Of a stretch of DNA of 64,000 nucleotides, positions 1 to 10,357 are shown piece after piece. This stretch comes from Parietaria judaica. Taxonomy: Eukaryota > Streptophyta > Magnoliopsida > Rosales > Urticaceae. Position 1 is the first letter of the stretch; each line of letters opens with the position of its first letter. The translations under genes were made by a program, and so were the position numbers. A model generated the notes under the pieces. The model did not search any database. It had not been told where the DNA came from and worked only from the letters and a program-made list of their open reading frames with translations. The stretch is taken from assembly GCA_954871525.1 (NCBI GenBank), contig OX940863.1, positions 25,370,001-25,434,000 on the forward strand. The letters run 5' to 3'.

Positions 1-600
1 CCCGCTGGTCGGTAATCGGTAAATTTTAGCAGAAAAAATCTGAAGTTTTGATTTGAAGGAAAAAAATTCAAACCTTAAATGTTTTGAAATCCTTAAAACC
101 ACGAATGGACGAGAAACCAAGTTCCAGTCCCGGATTCAACCTCACAAAACTATAGAAAACTTCATGGATTAGTCTTTTGATAAATGACTAATCAAGCATT
201 AGCATACCAAACTTTCCAAGAGTGTAAATGGAGAAATGAAAGCAAGATTCTAATAAATAGATTATCAAGCCAAAAAAAAATATCCTGAATAATATCGGAA
301 AAGCACTCTATATCAGCAAATTCAGTTAGATATGAATGTACTTTTAGAAGGCTAATTTGCACCCTAATATAAATTATACATTCCTTCTCAATCTTCCTAC
401 AAAAGAATGAGTCTCTCAACCTTCAAAATCATTATTCGTCATCCGAGTCATTGTGATCTTCGTCGCCTTTGGAGTGTCGCCGAAATTTCCTTGTAATGAG
501 CACAGTAGAGCTTTGATTCCTGTAATTTTTCTTTATGTGTAAAATTGTTAGATATTTTTAATCGACTATATAGATAATGTATACTATATTTGGAGCAGTT
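1..600. other. Intergenic, no gene recognised
   Basis: AT-rich sequence with only short chance ORFs. The 9 bases at 601-609 just to the right are the left target-site duplication of the MULE at 610-3140. I see no conserved protein, RNA gene or clear transposon end here. Confidence 0.5.
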
Positions 601-874
601 TTTAATTTAGAGAAATTGCTCCAAATAGCCAAATTGAAACATAGGATTAGCAAAATAGCCAAACTTTGGTTAATTTTGTAAACTAGCCAATTAACATGAG
701 GTGGCATTTTAATAATATTTTTTATTCCTCTAATACCCTTTAATTAATCATTTTATATTATAATTTTTGTAATTAATTAAAAAAGAAATTAAATTTTCAA
801 CACAAATCAAGCTGTAACTAATTGTGCACAAATCTTGGAATTAATTACCAATTTTGAATCTTTATTCATCGATC

Positions 875-877
<3 letters not shown>

Positions 878-926
<49 letters not shown>
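878..926. repeat. (CT)n microsatellite
   Basis: A nearly pure CT tract in MULE arm A. A second shorter CT run lies at about 940-961, and the reverse-complement GA tract is at about 2316-2383 in the inverted arm. Confidence 0.95.
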
Positions 927-929
<3 letters not shown>

Positions 930-1249
930 TCATCGATCTTCTCTCTCTCTCTCTCTCTCTCTGACGATAACCGCTCCATCGCCGCCACCGATCTGGTCTC
1001 CGACGACGACCGCTCCATCACCGCCGAGTCGTGGTCGATCAAGAGCGAGTACGGTAGGACGCTCGACGACTGGTCGATCCATCGCTAGCTTCGCCGCCGT
1101 CTCATGCTGGCTCCGTCGCCGAAACCACCGGTACTGTAATTCTCCGACCCAACTAGTTTTATTCCCGTGACGAAGTTGTGTGCTTTGGTGTGTTCAGAGT
1201 GTTTTTTTTTTTCTGTGTGTTGTTGGTGTTTTGTGTTAATGGCAGGCAA

Positions 1250-1480
1250 TGGATTGAGCTTTGTGGACCACGGGCTCGGCGAGGCCGATCCTAAGGTTCG
1301 GACGATCGTGGACAAGGAGAAACAGAGGCAGTTTTGGAGCCTCGAGCTCATCGCGTCAATTTCACGTGCCGTGCGGTTATGGAGACCGTCGGGTCGTGCC
1401 TCACCAACAAGTACTCCGAGGGGTTGCACGCTCGGAAACACCGAGGCCACGGCGATCGACGGCGAAGCTTCAACGGTCTT
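1250..1480 (+). pseudogene. Captured serine hydroxymethyltransferase fragment (plastid SHM3-like), frameshifted
   Basis: One frame from about 1255 reads SFVDHGLGEADPKVRTIVD and then KEKQRQFWSLELIAS. After a loss of about 4 bases near 1353 the homology continues in another frame as NFTCRAVMETVGSCLTNKY followed by SEGL. These match the conserved N-terminal region of serine hydroxymethyltransferase (DKEK.RQF.SLELIASENFT and AVGSCLTNKYSEG), closest to the plastid SHM3 type as I recall it. The PLP lysine and most of the enzyme are absent, so this is a captured fragment and not a working gene. A likely intron remnant with a T-rich tract ending in AG precedes it (about 1168-1246). Confidence 0.85.
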
Positions 1481-1984
1481 ACGGGAGAGAGAAAGAGAGA
1501 GATTATTTTTTGTATTTAAAATATTTGATTATTGTATTTAAATTTTAATATGAATAATATTTTTTATTGTTAATTTACGTTGATTCGTTGTTGATTTACG
1601 TTAATTCGTTGTTAATTTACGTTGATTCATTGTTGTTTTACGTTAATTCGCGTCTTTAATTTGTTGATATTTTTTGAAAAAAATAAATACGAAAATTATA
1701 TGAATGTTTTGAATTTAAAATTTGAATTATACAAAAAAAGGGGGTTTGATTTTGGTTGTTACCATATTAATAGCTATTTCAATTAATAGCAATATTTTCA
1801 ATTAATGAAAATAAATGAATTTTTTACTTTTATTAAAACATGAGGGCAATAATGTAATTGGAATTTCATTTAAATGGTTAATTGGCTAGTTTACAAAATT
1901 AACCAAAGTTTGGCTATTTTGCTAAACACAATTTCAAGTTTGGCTATTTCTCCAAAGCGCCCAAATTTAAATACAATAATCAAA

Positions 1985-2262
1985 TATTTTAAATACAAAA
2001 AATAATCTCTCTCTTTCTCTCTCCCGTAAGACCGTCGAAGCTTCGCCGTTGATCGTCGTGGCCTCGGGGTTTCCGAGCGCGCAACCCCTCGGAGTACTTG
2101 TTGGTGAGGCACGACCCGACGGTCTCCATAACCGCACGGCACGTGAAATTGACACGATGAGCTCGAGGCTCCGAAACTGCCTCTGTTTCTCCTTGTCCAC
2201 GATCGTCCGAACCTTAGGATCGGCCTCGCCGAGCTCGTGGTCCACAAAGCTCAATCCATTAC
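1985..2262 (-). pseudogene. Second, inverted copy of the captured SHMT fragment
   Basis: Reverse-strand copy of the same fragment (WTTSSARPILRFGRSW in one frame; LGEADPKVRTIVDKEKQRQF in another). It shares the frameshift after ELI and the KYSEG region. Relative to the copy at 1250-1480 it lacks about 250 bp upstream of the fragment, including the intron-like tract: GGATTGAGC is joined here directly to the CCGATCTGGTCTCC region. Confidence 0.85.
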
Positions 2263-2332
2263 CTCGTCGGAGACCAGATCGGTGGCGGCGATGGAGCGGT
2301 TGTCGTCAGAGAGAGAGAGAGAAGATCGATGA

Positions 2333-2380
<48 letters not shown>

Positions 2381-3149
2381 AGATAAGATCGATGAATAAA
2401 GATTCAAAATTGGTAATTAATTCCAAGATTTGTGCACAATTAGTTACAGCTTGATTTGTGCTGAAAATTTAATTTCTTTTTTAATTAATTACGAAAATTA
2501 TAATATAAAATGATTAATTAAAGGGTATTACAGGAATAAAAAATATTATTAAAATGCCACCTCATGTTAATTGGCTAGTTTACAAAATTAACCAAAGTTT
2601 GGCTATTTTGCTAATCTTATGTTTCAATTTGTCTATTTGGAGCAATTTCTCTTTAAATTTTAATATGAATAATATTTTTTATTGTTAATTTACGTTGATT
2701 CGTTGTTGATTTACGTTAATTCGTTATTAATTTACGTTGTTTCGTTGTTAATTTACGTTGATTCGTTGTTGATTTACGTTAATTCGTTGTTAATTTACGT
2801 TGATTCGTTGTTGATTTACGTTAATTCGCGTCTTTAATTTGTTGATATTTTTTGAAAAAAATAAATTTGAAAATTATATGAATGTTTTGAATTTAAAATT
2901 TGAATTATACAAAAAAAGGGGGTTTGATTTTGGTTGTTACCATATTAATAGCTATTTCAATTAATAGCAATATTTTCAATTAATGAAAATAAATGAATTT
3001 TTCACTTTTATTAAAACATGAGGGCAATTATGTATTTGGAATTTCATTTAAATGGTTAATTGGCTAGTTTACAAAATTAACCAAAATTTAGCGATTTTGC
3101 TAAACACACTTTCAAGTTTGGCTATTTCTCCAAAGCGCCCTTTAATTTA

Positions 3150-3723
3150 AAAGTTTCCGTAGATACGCCTTCGGAACATAGAAAATGTGGAAAAATTGGA
3201 AGAAATGATTTTTCACTTATGTTTTTGAACTCTTAGAGAAGATTTTTTTTTTACCAAATTCCATTGAAGAAAATCGTTTCAAATTCAATTAATTTACCAA
3301 GCAATGGGCCATTAAAGTTTGTATTAGATTCTAATTCTAATGGACATTCTATACCTTATGTAGAACGTAGTCCCTGAACTTGTTAAGGACATGACATCAT
3401 TTTAAGGCCAAAATGTTACTACCAAAATCAATTAACAAAACCGACTCCAACGCAAAATAGTTACGGCAGCCTAAACTATGGTAGACGGCTTTCTCGGAGA
3501 TTTAAGCGGGCAAAAGGGAGCTTAAAGAGTCGTAAAAGATATAAAAAGCCGTTTCGGTGTAAATTTTGTGATTCTAGAAATGCATAAAAGCACGATTCAA
3601 AGTGAAAATTGGGTGCCATATAGTGCACAAAGAGCTCTGCATAATACTTGTCTATAACATGATACTTGTCTAGTTTTCCTTGTCCTAAAACAACATTTGA
3701 AGTTTCGAAAAATCGCCGTTTTT
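3150..3723. other. Spacer between MULE and DAD1 3' end
   Basis: It holds the presumed 3' UTR and downstream region of the minus-strand DAD1 gene. No other gene is seen. Confidence 0.5.
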
Positions 3724-5736
3724 TTATCCGAGGAAGTTGATGATGACCAAATGGAGCACCAAGTTGCACAGAACAAAATCTGCAAAGGCTCTCTCCGGTG
3801 CCAAATCCTGCGTAGATAAAGGTTTAGTTTAAAAGGCAATGAATTAAGAAAATACATAACCCATGAAAAATAAAGGGGACATTGGCGGCAAATATACCTA
3901 TGTTAAGCAATTGGTCTACTTATACACCTAAATTAATTTTTAAAGTTTCAATTCTTGTGGTATCCCTTTTGAAATAATACACCCGGATTATGTCCAATTT
4001 AAATACAACTTCCAGAAGGATGCTACAAATTCGAAAAGTTGGGTATATTTCCCATCAAAGATTAAAATCGGTTTATCAGTACACAAAATAAAATAATTTA
4101 GGTATATTTTCCGTCCCGCCTTTCCATATAAATATATATAGTTCCAGAGATAACCTAAGTGGCATAAGAGAGAGTTTCACACTAAATAAAGAAAAAATTG
4201 ATGGAGAAAGTCAACTATTTTACCTTGAACTCTTCGTTCTTTTTGTTGACCTGGATGCGGAGACACACTGCAAAGCAAAGAAGCAATCTTTCTCAGCTTC
4301 ATTCCGTTGAAAATGAAGTCTAAATCTAAAATTGAGCATGCATTAAATCTACTTACCGGCAAGAACTGCCGTGCCGACACACGAAAGTACACCAGAAAGG
4401 AAAGAGTTGAAAGGAAAGGATCCAACAAGAGCCATATAAACTACCTGTTTTAAGAAAATATCGAACCGGGAAACTTATCAGTATCTCAATAAACGCAAAA
4501 CAAAATTATTAACGGGACAAAAAGACTAGTTTTAACAGGGAGACTATAAAACGTGGAGTTGTATGATAATATATTCATTCGAAACCCGACACCTGGTTGC
4601 GTAAATACATTATTGAGAGAGGAATAATCATAATTCCAAAATTGTGGCGTAGGGTTAAGGAAATGAAGTTCAACTGTTCCGGACCAAACCATAAAAGCCG
4701 AGCAGTGAAAAACATAAGTGAGAGTAGCGGAAAAAACCTAAGCTTGAGTAATCAACATGGCTACAATCATATGAAATGATCTCTAATCCAAAAAATTATC
4801 AATTTGTTCATATACTGTTCGCAAAATGTACAGAGAAAATGAAAAAAAAAGAAGAAGAAAAGATCATTACAAACAAAAAACACCGAGGGGTTTAGAAATT
4901 CCAACCAAGCTACCAACAAACAAAAGATTTGGAATCTCTTCAATTAAAAGCCGAAGAACCCATAAAATACAATACTTGTTTAAAAACTCTTTTGACACGA
5001 ATACGGACGGTTTGCCGTAACTATCTTTTGGTCGTAGGACCGATTTTCCAAAATTTCCTTTTGGCCCTCAAACTTGACATTTGACTAAAAAAAACCCCAT
5101 ACTTTCTTCAACTTTTTCACATCAACCCCTACATATTCTCTCAAAATCCCTCCAAAACCCCATCTTGGTAGAGAACGTCATTTTTTCTTCTTAAAATCAG
5201 ATCCACTTCCGGTTTTTAAAATTTTACGAAAACATCATCGGTATACCGTAAATTGGACTTGCGAGCGGTTTGTGGACTTTAAAACACAACACTTGACACT
5301 ATAAAACACTAAAATTTGGTGCAATACTATGATATACGATCTAGGATTTGGTACCAATCCTCCATTGGTACACAGATCATAGACATTGACAAAACCTTCC
5401 TCAAAATCCCTTTTCCAATTAAACACACAAAGCTCAAATCACGACGACGGACCAATCAAACAATTTTCCGCCCCGATCTGCATCCCAAAGCCCGAAATTG
5501 AAAACAGAGAGCCGTCAAACGAAGATTACCTGAATACAAGCTGTGAATAAGGCGAAGACGACATAGAGATCGATGATCTGAGGGAAAAGGGGTCAATGTG
5601 GGGTCTTTGACTTAGCAGAGAGAGAGAGACGAAGAGTGAGAGAGAGATAGACCTTGAGCTTGGTGGGTGTGGCGGAATAAGCAGAGCGGAGAGAATGGAA
5701 GAGAGCTTGAGCGTCGTTGGTGGTCGACCTAGCCAT
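3724..5736 (-). CDS. DAD1: DAD1, subunit of the ER oligosaccharyltransferase
   Basis: Five exons on the minus strand: 5736-5653, 5577-5530, 4444-4357, 4267-4224, 3807-3724. All introns are GT-AG with consistent phase, giving 115 residues, the usual DAD1 length. The protein opens [20 protein letters not shown], then [51 protein letters not shown] and [20 protein letters not shown], ending NFLG. These are the near-invariant segments of DAD1/Ost2. The family is a small multi-pass ER membrane subunit of the complex that N-glycosylates nascent proteins, and its loss triggers programmed cell death. The ATG at 5736 has good context and no better upstream start. It is head to head with the plastid Rossmann gene at 6808, with about 1.07 kb between the start codons. 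Confidence 0.97.
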
Positions 5737-6807
5737 GGCTGATTCTTCCTTCTTCTTTTTCTTCTCTGCAGATCGAACCAAGCAAAATGAAACTACACAC
5801 ACTTAGACAAATTTACCAATCAGCCCTCGAATATTCAGGGACAATTTGGTCATTAAACCATTTCTTAAGAGAATTATTGTTAACAATTTCCTCAATATTA
5901 CTTATTTGTTCTTAAGTCTTACCTAATAATATTAATTCTTTCAAAAAAAAAATTAATAACTGATAATATTAATACAATTTTAGGAAAATTTACGGCAAAA
6001 GTATGATAAAATATCTCAGAATAAGCGATATATTCCAAATGTAAGTTTTAAATTTTCTCTGTTAGCCGGCAACTGTTATATTCCACATTACATTTGCTGG
6101 TTTGTTTCACGTCTCACATCTCTTAAGCCACTTGTATGTCAAAAATTGGATTTTATGGAGAAAATAAAAAAGTAATTAAAGCATAATTCACATGTGGAAT
6201 TGAAGTTGACGAGGTGTGTGACGTAGAACGTATTATCAGGTGACACGTCGCATATAAAGATTAGGGGCTAACGGAGAAAATATAAAATCCATAGAATTTT
6301 CTTTTGTTTTTAAAACTTTTTTTGTCACAATAAAATGAAATTTAATTCCGCATACTGTAAAGTATTTAGTAATAAATTTTTCGCAAATTCCCTTTTTAAG
6401 TACCAGAAATGGCTTTATTACATGGGTTTTATACTTTAAAAGCAAAAAAAATCAATATTTTAGGAGCTAATAAAATATATGACTTTGTTTGTTTATAGTT
6501 CTGAAAGTTATTCTATCTGAAAAAATCTATCATTTATTTTTCCCTCTGAAATAATTGCATAAATGTGATATAAGGATTAAATTACAGAGTTCGCTCTCAA
6601 ACTCAAACCATATATATATAATTAATTCATTATTAACCACAAAAAATAAAAATAAAAAGAAGAAATATTCTAGAGACAACTTCCGATATTTACAATTTGG
6701 TCCTCGAAAATAAAAATCTTCTCAACAACCGGACACTCACTATCTCAGCTTCACAATTCGTCTTCTCCATCATCGTCCGAACTCTGAGCTCTCGTTTCCG
6801 TCCAACA
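5737..6807. promoter_or_regulatory. Shared intergenic region of divergent DAD1 and AT1G32220-like genes
   Basis: AT-rich, about 1.07 kb, between two divergent start codons. It must hold both promoters and 5' UTRs. A TATATATATA run lies near 6611 upstream of the plus-strand gene. No independent gene is seen. Confidence 0.5.
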
Positions 6808-9505
6808 ATGGCGTCGTTTTTGGCCGTCTCTTCTTCGTCTCTCTCTTCCATTCCCAGGGCTTCCTTACCAACTCGCTTCCACTCGCTTCTTCAGGCGCCA
6901 AGCCGCTCGTCGTCGACCGTTTCGCTCGCGAACCCACAAAGGTTGACTCGCAGCTTTAATGGCTTCTCTTCTGCGCATTTCGTTGCGTGCTTGTCGGTCT
7001 AGTTCTCATTTTAGCTAGAATTCTCGGGCTTATCGTGTTTGATTTTCTCAGAATTTTGTTAAACGTATTGAAGCTTGTTCGTTCTGTAATGTTGAAATGT
7101 GAAGAAAGCTCGTTACTTTAGCCATGTCAGAAGGCAGAGAAGCTCGCTAGTTCTCTTTTTGTGTGGTTGTTTAGTAGTTAAACTGTTCGAGAGTTTCTCC
7201 CCGAATCCGTTTTCTAGGCCCGACCCATTCCGTAGCTTCTCGGAGTGGCGGTTTTTATTCGATATTTCGGGGGTTCCATGTTGGAAGTGGAGGGATCGTG
7301 CCGTTATCGCCTGTACCTTTCTCCTAAATCGGGTTTCCACGTGAAATTCATGTCCCAGTTGATCTTTAAGTTTGCGTTTTGATAAATGTGTTTTCGAACC
7401 TTGGATTTTGAGTAAGAGATTGAGTGTTTGACTCTTTGCTTATGCAGGTTTGGGATTAGATGTAGCTATGTGGGCACGAGCGAGGACTCGTATTCTGCTA
7501 CTATAGATGTTGTGGCTGAAGTTAGGACTGAAAAGGTATGCCACATTACGAAATCGTACATGTCGATGCCATTTTTGATGTTTTCAATTGTCATATATCC
7601 TATATGTGACTAAGAGGGTCTTAGTAGATTGTGGTGTTAGGGGGCAGCGGATTTGTTGGTTCGGCTATATGCAAGGCTGCAGTGTCGAAGGGCATCGAGG
7701 TCGTTAGCGTGAGCAGGTACCCAAAATTTTTGTTTTGATCTCGAGCAAGAACGAGCATGTTTCTTGGGATTTTGATTAGTCTAACCACTTAACTCTAACC
7801 ATCAGAGGAATTGAACACGATCAGGGGAAAATATTTAAAATAAAAAAATTTAGTTTAAGTTTTCTTCATTTGTTATCACGCGATAATGTTGTTTTTTCTG
7901 CAAATATATGACCGTTGAATCCACAGGTCGGGTCGCCCAACATATACCGGCTCATGGGTTGATCAGGTTACTTGGGTCCCAGGTTAGTGATACTCTGATA
8001 GTCTTATTGCCCTTAAGATAGTGTTCTACTTTGGTATTTGATTTCATAGGCTATTATTCACCGGTTGTTGAGAAAATGTCGTTGCTTTTGGATCAAGAAA
8101 ATAATGGCTCCAATTTATTTAATTACGCAGGCGATGTTTTCTACATGAACTGGGATGAAGTACTACTCGGGGCTACTGCGGTAGTTTCAACTATCGGTGG
8201 TTTTGGCAACGAGGAACAGATGCAACGAATTAACGGCGAAGCTAATGTTGCTGCCGTTAAAGCTGCTAAGGATTATGGTAAGTGGCAACGAACTCTTAAT
8301 GTTTTCAGAGTAAAGTCTTACATTCGGAATTTCTCAAGAGAAATCACGTTTCTTGGCATTTTGTACTAGAGAAAGAAAAGATGAAAAAAATAAAAGAAAT
8401 TGACATAAAATGACCGCGCGTTTCTATAGAAAGCTGACTATTTTCTAATCGTAAAATACATTTGTTAGAAAAAAATTCCGGTAACTTTTTTATTATACTT
8501 TAACGAGCATTCATTAAATCAGTTCATTAGTTATTATCTTTTTTCTATATAGATCTTCTGTCTCATGTGATTGCTATAAAATTTGATTTGTAAACACTGG
8601 AAAAACATGTTGTAACAATATACAATATTTTTCGGGATCTTATTATTATATAATTTTCTGGTTGGATTTAAACCCGACATTGCCCAATAGAGCATTTGTT
8701 CATCAAATTGTCTTTTTTCTAATTCATTCAACGTGTATTGTTCTGCAGGGATTCCCAAGTTTATCTTGATCTCGGTCCACGACTACAATCTCCCCTCGTT
8801 TTTACTTCAGTCGGGATACTTCACCGGAAAACGAAAAGCCGAATCAGAAGTTCTGTCCAAATACCCCAATTCCGGTAAAACTTCTCGAACGTAAAACGAT
8901 AACAACCCCGTCCTTAATTCCTTAATTTAACTCATTTCTTCAACTTGGTCTCAAAACTACGTTTATTGCATTTTGCCGAATGAAATTTTCTTTTCAGTGC
9001 ACTTTGGCTCCTGAATTTTCATTTCGGTGCACTTGGCCCCCTTGACTTCTATTTTAGTGAACTCGGCCTCATTTGACTAGTTAACAAACAATGAAAAGTT
9101 GTTATCCACGTGAAATCTCACCATTTCTGCAATTACTCTATCTTTTGTGAGAGTTAATCTGGAGAGGAAATCTCACCATTTGTGCAATTTCTGGTCTCTA
9201 ATGTCCCTCTTTCGAATTTTAAAGGCGTTGTGTTGAGGCCGGGATTCATATACGGGAAAAGGAAAGTGGAGGGTTTCGAGGTTCCCTTAGACCTGATCGG
9301 AGAGCCGCTCGAGAGATTACTAAACGCCACCGAAAGCTTCACAAAACCGCTCAACTCCCTGCCAGCGTCCGATCTTCTCTTGGCTCCTCCGGTGAGCGTC
9401 GATGACGTGGCATTTGCGGTGATAAACGCAGTAGGAGACGACGATTTCTTTGGGGTCTACACCATTGAGCAAATCAAGGAAGCAGCTCAGAAAGTAAAGG
9501 TGTAA
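6808..9505 (+). CDS. Chloroplast NAD(P)-binding Rossmann-fold protein (AT1G32220-like)
   Basis: Seven exons: 6808-6941 (donor inferred), 7448-7535, 7628-7716, 7927-7982, 8131-8277, 8749-8874, 9225-9505; 306 residues. The N-terminus is Ser-rich and lacks acidic residues, as in a chloroplast transit peptide. The dinucleotide loop reads IVVLGGSGFVGSAICKAAVS (from about residue 75), followed by SRSGRPTYTGSWVDQVTWVP, GATAVVSTIGGFGNEEQM, RPGFIYGKRKVEGFEVP and a C-terminal YTIEQIKEAAQKVKV. This is the atypical short-chain dehydrogenase/epimerase type of Arabidopsis AT1G32220, which is found in plastoglobules; its substrate is not established. A phase-compatible alternative donor for exon 1 is at 6992, which would add 17 residues. 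I prefer 6941 because AAG|GTTGAC is a better donor and the length is closer to the family. Confidence 0.94.
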
Positions 9506-10357
9506 ATATATTGGAACCCTTTAAAGTGAAAATGTATAGCTTTATAATATGTGCAGTGACTTGTATGAGCAATTTAATAGACATGAGGCATTTTAGCTCA
9601 ATTTTCTTTCTTTGTAGTACAAATGAATACTTATAAATAGTAGTGTTGTGGAACGTCGTTTTACAAGGCAAAAGGAAATTTGCGGCATAAGTTCTTAACA
9701 AGTGTACTAATATAAAATTCCATCCATAGAATGCCGCTATTAGGTCTCATTTGACACGTGTCAATCTAAAAAAATTATACTTTTTATTATTTTTCATTTA
9801 ACTTATGATTCTTACGTCATTAGCAATTTAGCCCCGAAACTATAATATTGACCAATTTAGACACTTTATTTTTTATATATTATCAATTGTATCCTTAGAA
9901 ACTAATATTTCATAATTTTTTAACCCCAATAAGTCTTATATAAAACGCCAAGTCATTTGCTTGAAAATATAGAAACCATGAATACCACCACCACCCCATT
10001 ATGTTTTACATATTACCATATTGTCCTCTAGCTACAAACTAATGATTTGTTATGCTTAATGTGATTAAATATACGGTATTATGGTAATATGTTAGCGTAA
10101 ATATAATGCATGCAAATAATACAGTGCTAGTGATAATATTTGAAAAGCAATCATTATCAAAATGGAATTATTTGCAAAAATGAACTCAAAAGTAATGAAT
10201 GAATCACAAGGAAGTCTCTTTCTTCAAGCCCAAGTAAACTCAAAAGTAGAGCAAATGGGAGAAACTAGAGCTTCAATTAACAGCAGTTTTAGTAATGATG
10301 TCCCATATATTCCTATCTACTTTGCCAGAACTGGTGAAACACGTCTCGACTTGACGC
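9506..10357. other. Intergenic between convergent genes
   Basis: It contains the 3' ends of the plus-strand Rossmann gene and the minus-strand orphan gene. AT-rich; no gene or clear transposon end recognised. The open frame at 10162-10452 on the plus strand overlaps the orphan gene's last exon and looks accidental. Confidence 0.5.

Larger units (their letters stand above)
610..3140 (+). mobile_element. Pack-MULE-type element, nested in a copy of itself, carrying SHMT gene fragments
   Basis: The ends are GAGAAATTGCTCC (610) and CCAAAGCGCCC (to 3140), flanked by a perfect 9-bp direct repeat TTTAATTTA at 601-609 and 3141-3149; a 9-bp TSD is the Mutator/MULE signature. Internal order is arm A (610-1536), TTTAAATTT, segment B (1546-1962), AAATTTAAA, reverse-complement A (1972-2651), TTTAAATTT (2652-2660), segment B' (2661-3140). 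The two A arms each carry a serine hydroxymethyltransferase gene fragment and CT/GA microsatellites. B and B' carry about 21-bp subrepeats (GTTGATTTACGTTAATTC type). No transposase is encoded, so the element is non-autonomous. Confidence 0.9.

Noticed and set aside
835..1170. Ser-Leu-rich ORF on the plus strand
   Set aside because: It reads the CT microsatellite and MULE arm; not a gene.
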